Source: Pseudomonadota bacterium
Lineage (GTDB): Bacteria > Desulfobacterota > Desulfobacteria > Desulfobacterales > JAHIVH01
Direction of reading: 5' to 3'
DNA: 64,000 nt
Assembly (NCBI GenBank): GCA_018816735.1
Contig: JAHIVH010000070.1
Location: forward strand, 310,001 to 374,000
Shown here: piece after piece, positions 58,543 through 64,000 of the stretch
Numbering within the stretch: position 1 is the first letter of the stretch
Layout of the letters: every line of letters begins with the position of its first letter
Program-made: the position numbers and the translations under genes
The notes under the pieces: generated by a model
Seen by the model: only the letters and a program-made list of their open reading frames with translations
What the model was told of the DNA's origin: nothing
The model's database searches: none

Positions 58543-58903
58543 TGTAGCGATATTTTCAAAAGAGGATGTGGCTATACGAAAAAAAGCTGTGTTTGATGCA
58601 ATGGGGAAACGGGGACAGCAGAGAATCTTAAGAGTGGGCTATGATCAGTGGGATCCGTTTGAAGAACCCAAAGACCCAATAGATATTAGGCGAGATGGCG
58701 CAAATAAGACGAGTCAAATGCTGATTCGCGAGTTTTTGCAGACACGAAATATTGAGACTTATAGTAATGCTTTTGCTAAAGGTGCATTTGATCTATGCTT
58801 GGGCATAATTAATAAGGATGATAAGTATCAGGGGATGTTTGAATTTGCGTGTTGGTACTATCGCATGTTGGAAAAAGAAAAAGAGGTTGAAGGTAAAGAT
58901 TGA
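58502..58903 (+). CDS. Unknown protein
   Basis: A 133-residue soluble protein I do not recognise. It is mostly helical, with a Lys-rich start, a GYDQWDPFEEPKDPID segment and an alpha-helical end (GMFEFACWYYRMLEKEKE). The start at 58502 follows a GGGGG-containing ribosome-binding site and lies inside the end of the YkgJ-type gene; an earlier ATG at 58478 is less likely. The methyltransferase-like gene begins 3 bp after its stop, so the three genes form a tight unit. Confidence 0.7.
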   Translation: MQKKLEKKTTCQNNVAIFSKEDVAIRKKAVFDAMGKRGQQRILRVGYDQWDPFEEPKDPIDIRRDGANKTSQMLIREFLQTRNIETYSNAFAKGAFDLCLGIINKDDKYQGMFEFACWYYRMLEKEKEVEGKD

Positions 58904-58906
58904 TCC

Positions 58907-59749
58907 ATGAGGCAACACTTAGATTATCCAAGTGGTTTAGACTGCGTGATTATGCACGTTTTAGCTGAGTCTGAATATCGCATCACACAACAGGGGATAG
59001 AAACGCGAATTGCTGGTGAATTCGGAATAGCTCGAAGAATTGTTCGGAAACGCATACGATTGCTGGTGGAAAAGGGGGAACTTGAGTATTCATCTCATTA
59101 TGGTTGTTCTTTTATCGAGTTGTCATTTAGCCGCGCTGTCCGAATCTCAAAACATGTTATAATAAAACCCCCAGAAGTCAAGTATATAGCTATTCCTGGT
59201 GATGTGGTTGTTAGCCTTTTGGCGGGTGTATCATTTGGCACTGGGAAACATCCAACGACATGCCTGTGTGTGAGAGCCATTGATAATATCATGACCGGAC
59301 AACAATTTCCTGAAGATGGTTTGGGTGTTGATATTGGTACAGGGTCAGGTATTCTTGCAATCGTTGCAGTTGCCTTGGGCTTGAAGCATTCACAGGGAAC
59401 GGATTTGGACACCAACGCCAGGTACGAAGCTATGGAAAATGCAAAAATAAATGGCTTTGGTGGACGTATCTGTGTTTCAGATAAAAATATAGACATGTTT
59501 GACTGTAAGTTCTTATTGATAACAGCCAATTTGAGGTTTCCTACAATCCAGTCTCTGTGTTTGTCAATCTATCGAATAACACTTCCTGGGGCCTTTGTTG
59601 TTATTTCGGGTATCCGAAACGATGAGGCTGCTCAGGTCATATCGTTTTATACAGAAAATGGGTTTGTATGTATAGCGAATGATTCTGAAAGGGGATGGAG
59701 CTGTGTGGTCTTGCGAAAGTTGGTTAACATGTCCTTCAGATTGCAATAA
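58907..59749 (+). CDS. Winged-helix/PrmA-like methyltransferase
   Basis: A 280-residue two-part protein. Residues 1 to about 75 look like a winged helix-turn-helix (ITQQGIETRIAGEFGIARRIV then RKRIRLLVEKGELEYSS). Residues about 90-270 form a class I methyltransferase with VSFGTGKHPTT, the SAM-binding VDIGTGSGILAI and a TANLRF motif, all matching PrmA. Unlike PrmA it lacks the L11-recognition domain. It may methylate a protein substrate and bind DNA or RNA, but that is inference. It is the third gene of the cluster with the YkgJ-type protein. Confidence 0.78.
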   Translation: MRQHLDYPSGLDCVIMHVLAESEYRITQQGIETRIAGEFGIARRIVRKRIRLLVEKGELEYSSHYGCSFIELSFSRAVRISKHVIIKPPEVKYIAIPGDVVVSLLAGVSFGTGKHPTTCLCVRAIDNIMTGQQFPEDGLGVDIGTGSGILAIVAVALGLKHSQGTDLDTNARYEAMENAKINGFGGRICVSDKNIDMFDCKFLLITANLRFPTIQSLCLSIYRITLPGAFVVISGIRNDEAAQVISFYTENGFVCIANDSERGWSCVVLRKLVNMSFRLQ

Positions 59750-60372
59750 ACCTGAATTTTCAATCATACCCATCCCAGACATAATAATGGGTATTGCCGC
59801 TTATTTCATATGTTGTTACATTCTATATCGGTTCGGGAACATCGCTGGATACTGAAAATTGTATTGAGTAGTGGATTCAGGGCGATAAAATGACTCCAAA
59901 ATTCCGAGAATATTTTAAAATTGAAAATAAGGCCCATATGGTCAACGATATTGATGCTTTCAAAATAGGGTACTCCACCATATGGAGAGGTGCGAGAACG
60001 TTTGGTGTTGGCCGTTTTAGGAGCTCGATATTTTTTAACGAAAGGAAAAATTGATGGAAAAGTTAATAGAGCTGAAAAGAAGATATGTTTTGTATGCAAA
60101 ATAAATTGTTGGTCAGAATAATTTAGCCTTTCCAATGGTCAAAAAAAATTGTATGGTTTAAATAAACGTATTATATTGCTGGATATCACTTTTTTAGCAG
60201 GTTTGGAAGAAGTACTGCCTTAGAATGATATAAGATATTTATCTGAAAGTGATAAATATTCAAGGCGAATGAAGATGGTATTTTTAATATGTATACAAAA
60301 TAGTTTGGTATTTTATTTCTCTGCAAAGGGCTAAGTGAGATAAAAAGAAATAATCATGTCAAGGGGGAAAAA
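59750..60372. other. 623-bp gap without a convincing gene
   Basis: An inverted repeat ATACCCAT/ATGGGTAT lies at 59766-59773 and 59787-59794, without a T run. A 54-codon frame at 59890-60054 (MTPKFREYFK..., preceded by AGGG) and a 16-codon frame at 60054 overlapping it look like fragments rather than genes, and their flanks are interrupted by stop codons. The gap may hold a decayed gene. Confidence 0.5.
59890..60054 (+). pseudogene. Possible small ORF or gene remnant
   Basis: A 54-codon frame with a weak AGGG ribosome-binding site, Lys/Arg/Phe-rich, ending in a GYSTIWRGARTFGVGRFR run. I recognise no family. The frame continues upstream after one stop codon and resumes downstream after several, which suggests a decayed gene. 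It could also be a genuine small protein. Confidence 0.2.
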
Positions 60373-62376
60373 ATGAGAGATCCGGTATTTGAGCCAATAA
60401 AAATCAATCGTTTTGAATCATCAAACAGGATATATATGCCAGCCATGCATATGGGGATGGCGGATAATTACAAGGTGACAGACACCCTCATCGAGTTTTA
60501 CCGGGAAAGAGGAAAAGGGGGGGCTGGTATGATATGCGTTGGGTATGCGACCCCAGACGACATGTCAGGCAGTGCTTTAAATATAGGTGCTCATAGTGAT
60601 GAATTTATCCCCGGATTGAAAAAGCTGGCCTCTGCAATTAAGGAAAACGGAACGGGTGCCGTTGTTCAGCTAAATCATTCAGGAAGATATAACTATTCAT
60701 TTTTTATAGGAGGTCGCCAACCCGTTGCACCCTCGCCCGTTGCATCCAGGCTGACACGCGAAGTACCCAAGGAATTAACGATAGATGAAATTCAGCAAAT
60801 TGTAGAATCTTTTTCACAGGCCGCAGTCAGAATAAGAACAGCCGGGTTTGATGCTGTAGAAATTCTGGCGGGCACTGGATATTTAATTAGTGAGTTTCTA
60901 TCTCCATTAACAAATCAAAGACAGGATGACTACGGTGGAAGTCTTGAGAACAGAATGCGGTTTGGCATAGAAGTGGTTCAATCTATCAGAAAATCTACAG
61001 GACGTGATTTTCCGGTAATCGTAAGAATGAATGGCAATGATTTCATGCAAGGTGGCCAAGGCCGGGAAGAGTTGAAAATATTTGCAAAAAGTTTAGTGAA
61101 AAATGCTTCTGTAGATGCCCTTTGCATAAACGTGGGATGGCATGAAGCCCGAGTACCTCAGATTGTAACAGCAGTACCGAGAGGAGCCTTTTCATACCTT
61201 GCGCGAGGGATTAAAGATGTTGTGGAAGTACCGGTCATCGCAAGCCATCGAATAAATGATTCTAAAACCGCAAGAGAAATGATCGGTGATGGCATGTGTG
61301 ATATGGTTGCAATAGGAAGGGGATTGATTGCAGATCCATATCTTCCGGAAAAAATGCGTACGGGTAGAGAGAAGGAAATCATGCATTGTATTGCATGTGC
61401 CCAAGGGTGTTTTGATAATTTATTTAAACTTAAACCTGTTGCGTGTATGTGTAATCCAAAGGCAGGGTTTGAAAAAACTAAAATTATTGAAAAAATCGCT
61501 ACAGGGAAAAAGGTAATGGTGATAGGGGGAGGGCCTGCAGGGATGAGCGCAGCGCTTTCAGCGGCTGAAAAAGGGCACCATGTTACCTTGTTTGAAAAAA
61601 AGCAAATTCTTGGTGGACAACTTTATCTGGCTTCATCGCCTCCGGGAAGAGAAGAGTTTGCAGAATTTGCAAGAAATTTATCGGTCCAGGTAAGCGTAAG
61701 CAATATAGACGTGAAAACAGGAATTGATGTAGATGGGAATTTGATAAAAGCGGAAAAGCCTGACCATATAATACTGGCGACGGGTGCCGTGCCAATTGAA
61801 CCACCGATAAAAGGCCATGATCTACCCCATGTCGTGCAGGCCTGGGATGTACTTGAAGAAAAAGTATTTACGGGAAGACGGATCATTATAATCGGGGGAG
61901 GAGCCGTTGGTGTGGAAACAGCACTTTTCCTCGCTGAGAAGGGTACAATTACCGGAGAAACCTTGAAGTTTCTAATGGTGAACAATGCTGAACCACTGGT
62001 GGATTTATATGATCTTTGTCTGAAAGGCACAAAGAAAGTAATGATTGTGGAGATGCTTGATACAGTGGGTAAGGATATTGGAAAATCGACCCGATGGGGC
62101 ATGATGCAGGATTTGTCGCGTGTTGGCGTAGAAATAAATACTCAGACAAAAGCACTGGAGATAACGGAACAAGGCATAAAGGTTGATATTAACGGAGAAG
62201 TTAAAGAAATACCTGCGGATACGGTTGTTCTTGCGGCAGGATCAAAATCGTACAATCCTCTCCAGAAAATCGTTGAAAATAGCGGAATTACTTATGATGT
62301 TGTTGGAGATGCAAAACAGGTTGCTCTTGCTTTTGATGCGGTTCATCAAGGTTTTGATGCGGGTAGAAGTATATAG
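60373..62376 (+). CDS. 2,4-dienoyl-CoA/2-enoate reductase-type flavoprotein
   Basis: A 667-residue iron-sulfur flavoprotein of the old yellow enzyme/2-enoate reductase type. Residues 1 to about 350 form the FMN-binding TIM barrel (PAMHMGMADNY, LNHSGRY, FLSPLTNQRQDDYGGSLENR). A [4Fe-4S] motif CX2CX3CX11C follows (CIACAQGCFDNL..., about 340-362), then an FAD/NAD(P)H domain with VIGGGPAGMSAALSAAEKG and IIIIGGGAVGVETALFLAEKG. It reduces an activated C=C bond, for example in unsaturated acids or acyl-CoAs. GGGG precedes the start. Confidence 0.93.
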   Translation: MRDPVFEPIKINRFESSNRIYMPAMHMGMADNYKVTDTLIEFYRERGKGGAGMICVGYATPDDMSGSALNIGAHSDEFIPGLKKLASAIKENGTGAVVQLNHSGRYNYSFFIGGRQPVAPSPVASRLTREVPKELTIDEIQQIVESFSQAAVRIRTAGFDAVEILAGTGYLISEFLSPLTNQRQDDYGGSLENRMRFGIEVVQSIRKSTGRDFPVIVRMNGNDFMQGGQGREELKIFAKSLVKNASVDALCINVGWHEARVPQIVTAVPRGAFSYLARGIKDVVEVPVIASHRINDSKTAREMIGDGMCDMVAIGRGLIADPYLPEKMRTGREKEIMHCIACAQGCFDNLFKLKPVACMCNPKAGFEKTKIIEKIATGKKVMVIGGGPAGMSAALSAAEKGHHVTLFEKKQILGGQLYLASSPPGREEFAEFARNLSVQVSVSNIDVKTGIDVDGNLIKAEKPDHIILATGAVPIEPPIKGHDLPHVVQAWDVLEEKVFTGRRIIIIGGGAVGVETALFLAEKGTITGETLKFLMVNNAEPLVDLYDLCLKGTKKVMIVEMLDTVGKDIGKSTRWGMMQDLSRVGVEINTQTKALEITEQGIKVDINGEVKEIPADTVVLAAGSKSYNPLQKIVENSGITYDVVGDAKQVALAFDAVHQGFDAGRSI

Positions 62377-62396
62377 GGTTAAATCGCCAAAATAAA

Positions 62397-62444
62397 AAGA
62401 TAAAAGCGCAATGGAAATGATCGTATCTATTGTGCTTTTATCTT
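62397..62444. terminator. Bidirectional terminator
   Basis: AAGATAAAAGCGCAAT (62397-62412) pairs with ATTGTGCTTTTATCTT (62429-62444) with one wobble pair over 16 bp. It lies between the reductase gene and the convergent YibQ gene. Confidence 0.75.
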
Positions 62445-62472
62445 AGAAAAAAAGAATTCAAGGTGGAAATGT

Positions 62473-63462
62473 TTAAATTTGTGTTTCAACCAAGTGTGCT
62501 ATTTTTGAGGCTGGAACGATCGTTACCTTCTGCTTCATCCAGGGCAATAGCTCTCTTAAAACGTCTAAAGTAATCTGGTAGGCGTGCCCTATGCCCACAA
62601 CCTCTCCTTTTGATTCAGCCATTTTGACAAGTTTGAATATCTGTTTCTGAACTTCAACTGCGTCCTGTCTGTTGTCGAGAAATATATTTCGTTGGGCGAA
62701 CGGTATTTGGAATAGTCTGGCTGCAGGTTGACAGATTGTTTTATTTGTCGTTCGGCTGTCTATAAAAAACAGATTTCTCTTTTTTAGTATGGAAAAAATC
62801 TGATGGATTTGTGGCTCATTTGTGGAAATTTTAGACCCCATATGGTTGTTGACGCCTTTGATATAAGGAATTGAGTCAAGGTTGGCAGTGAGTTGATCAA
62901 TAAGCTTATCAGGAGACATGCTCTCAAAGAGGGTACCTGGACCGGGGTCTGCTTTTGGGTAGTTGAACGGCTCCATAGGAAGATGAAGCATAATTTCTAC
63001 ATTTTTCTGATGGGCCAGTTCGGCTATTTCTGTCCCATGTGGACTATGGGGGAGAATAGAAAACGTCAGGTCAGTATTAAGTTCAAGAAAGCCTGTTGCT
63101 AAATGGTAGTCATAACCCAGGTCATCGATAATGATAGAGACAAAGGGTAATACATGACTATTCTTGGGTTTGACGGGCAATGTGGCCGGGGGATGATAAT
63201 CCGGCTCTTCTTTGGTGTAAATTTCAAAAACAGGAGGAGCTGGAATTTTTTTTATTATGGAAGATGGTTTTTTTATGATAGCAGGTCTTTTTGGGGGAAG
63301 AAATAGATGTGCAAGAAATCCAGCTGTCGTGGCAATGGCAACAATAATAAAAATAGCGGTGACAGACTTTAAAAGAGAAGATGTTTGTTTTATCTCCGGT
63401 TTTTTTTTCGTTTGAGATTTGGATGGGGCACGTTTATTTGCTGCTTTTTTTTTAGGTGGCAT
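62473..63462 (-). CDS. yibQ: Divergent polysaccharide deacetylase (YibQ family)
   Basis: A 329-residue membrane-anchored protein: a Lys-rich cytoplasmic start, a membrane segment (about 31-52), a Pro-rich linker and a NodB-like deacetylase fold. SIIIDDLGYD (the metal-binding Asp pair) and NNHMGSKIS with a metal His are present, as in YibQ/DUF610. It probably acts on a periplasmic glycan. It follows the ctpA-type gene on the same strand, the usual envC-ctpA-yibQ neighbourhood. Confidence 0.9.
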   Translation of the reverse strand: MPPKKKAANKRAPSKSQTKKKPEIKQTSSLLKSVTAIFIIVAIATTAGFLAHLFLPPKRPAIIKKPSSIIKKIPAPPVFEIYTKEEPDYHPPATLPVKPKNSHVLPFVSIIIDDLGYDYHLATGFLELNTDLTFSILPHSPHGTEIAELAHQKNVEIMLHLPMEPFNYPKADPGPGTLFESMSPDKLIDQLTANLDSIPYIKGVNNHMGSKISTNEPQIHQIFSILKKRNLFFIDSRTTNKTICQPAARLFQIPFAQRNIFLDNRQDAVEVQKQIFKLVKMAESKGEVVGIGHAYQITLDVLRELLPWMKQKVTIVPASKIAHLVETQI

Positions 63463-63687
63463 AATTTAAAAATGGTATAAAATAACACATCAGATTGATG
63501 TTCAGATTCTCATGTCGATTGATCCCATTGGTATATATACCACCTGAACGTGTATTCCAGGCTATGAAAAATCAGGAAAGAGAACAGTTTTTGCCGATAA
63601 AATGGCCATTAACAGCAGAAGAACAGTATGTCAAGGGCTCATTAAGAATCGAATTTGTTTTTTATGACTCAAACCGGTATTAAACAA

Positions 63688-64000
63688 TTACTGGTCTTGC
63701 GGCTTGTTGGTCAGGTTTTTAAAAATATTATGGCTGATCAGAATTTCAAGGGCTCTTTCAATTTGATTATCAGTCAGTAAGTCTTCAGAATCCAGCTGGC
63801 CATGTTTTTTCATTGCTTTTTTTTCCATGGTATTTTGTTTGGATTTATTTTTTTTGCTTTTTGCTGGTTCAGCCTCAAGATGATTGATTAAATCCTTCTC
63901 TTTGATAAACGGAGAATCGGTTTCATCTTGCCCCTGGTTTAAAATACGGTTTTTCAGAACAATATCAGGCTGTATACCTTGGGCTTGTATGGAGGTGCCA
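63688..64000 (-). CDS. C-terminal part of a CtpA-type S41 peptidase (5' truncated)
   Basis: The last 103 codons of a carboxy-terminal processing protease whose start lies beyond the right edge of the window. GTSIQAQGIQPDIVL matches the conserved substrate-binding core strand of CtpA/Prc (family: GxSIQxxGIxPD). The remaining part is a Lys-rich tail without known motif. It reads into yibQ after 225 bp, the conserved envelope-gene order. The catalytic Ser-Lys pair is outside the window. Confidence 0.85.
   Translation of the reverse strand, partial: GTSIQAQGIQPDIVLKNRILNQGQDETDSPFIKEKDLINHLEAEPAKSKKNKSKQNTMEKKAMKKHGQLDSEDLLTDNQIERALEILISHNIFKNLTNKPQDQ

Noticed and set aside
59940..59993. Two CCATATGG palindromes 45 bp apart
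   Set aside because: Only 8 bp each in A/T-rich DNA with no further symmetry; too short to support a binding site.
59806..60135. 109-codon minus-strand frame in the 59.75-60.37 kb gap
   Set aside because: Composition looks random and there is no ribosome-binding site; it runs opposite the short plus-strand remnants.
63495..63683. 62-codon frame on the plus strand between yibQ and ctpA
   Set aside because: No ribosome-binding site or recognisable sequence; it lies opposite a conserved minus-strand gene pair.

Overview
The window looks like a contiguous piece of a bacterial chromosome, roughly 40% G+C by eye, from a sulfate-reducing member of the Desulfobacterota (Desulfobacterales-like). The main evidence is a complete dissimilatory sulfite reductase locus (dsrA, dsrB, dsrD and the cobyrinate amidase dsrN/cobB), a tetraheme cytochrome c3 beside it, many sigma-54/two-component and radical SAM genes, and a replication-origin-type block (dnaN-gyrB ... 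rpmH-rnpA-yidD-yidC-jag-mnmE). I cannot name the species. I see no prophage, insertion sequence, CRISPR array, rRNA or tRNA.

Layout. 0-3.2 kb: the end of a histidine kinase and its sigma-54 activator, then about 700 bp of regulatory DNA. That DNA holds three palindromes, a GG-N10-GC promoter, a hairpin, and a second promoter with a structured leader in front of a PilZ gene. 3.2-10.8 kb: housekeeping genes (TPR protein, PfkB kinase, SH3b protein, htpG, a radical SAM protein, tkt). 10.8-15.5 kb: a chemosensory/kinase cluster. 15.5-18.8 kb: prmA, a small basic protein, a radical SAM protein and a possible small RNA. 18.8-28.5 kb: p-aminobenzoate synthesis (pabA and a pabB-pabC fusion), an acyl-CoA synthetase, yhbY, molybdopterin genes (moaB, mobA, moaC), pyrR and rmuC. 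28.5-38.2 kb: mltA, tatB-tatC, cytochrome c3 and the dsr locus, preceded by two unfamiliar genes. 38.2-43.4 kb: dapA, a YkgJ-type protein, a lytic transglycosylase, an RdgC-like pair and an AT-rich gap. 43.4-57.8 kb: the origin-type block, almost all on the + strand, ending in a perfect parS site. 57.8-64 kb: a small cluster (YkgJ-type protein, unknown protein, winged-helix/PrmA-like methyltransferase), a 600-bp gap, a 2-enoate/2,4-dienoyl-CoA-type reductase, and the yibQ-ctpA envelope pair cut by the window end.

How the genes work together. The dsr products and cytochrome c3 belong to sulfate respiration, and TatBC exports folded cofactor proteins. Molybdopterin genes supply formate dehydrogenase-type enzymes. 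The block from dnaN to mnmE carries replication, RNA processing and membrane-insertion genes. The most unusual candidates are a possible sigma-54-driven small RNA next to its likely activator (2.06-2.16 kb), the structured leader of the PilZ gene, the perfect parS site without adjacent parAB, the uncharacterised gene pair upstream of dsrAB, and the wHTH-PrmA-like cluster next to parS. Start codons were moved from the longest possible reading frame where a ribosome-binding site clearly favoured an internal start.
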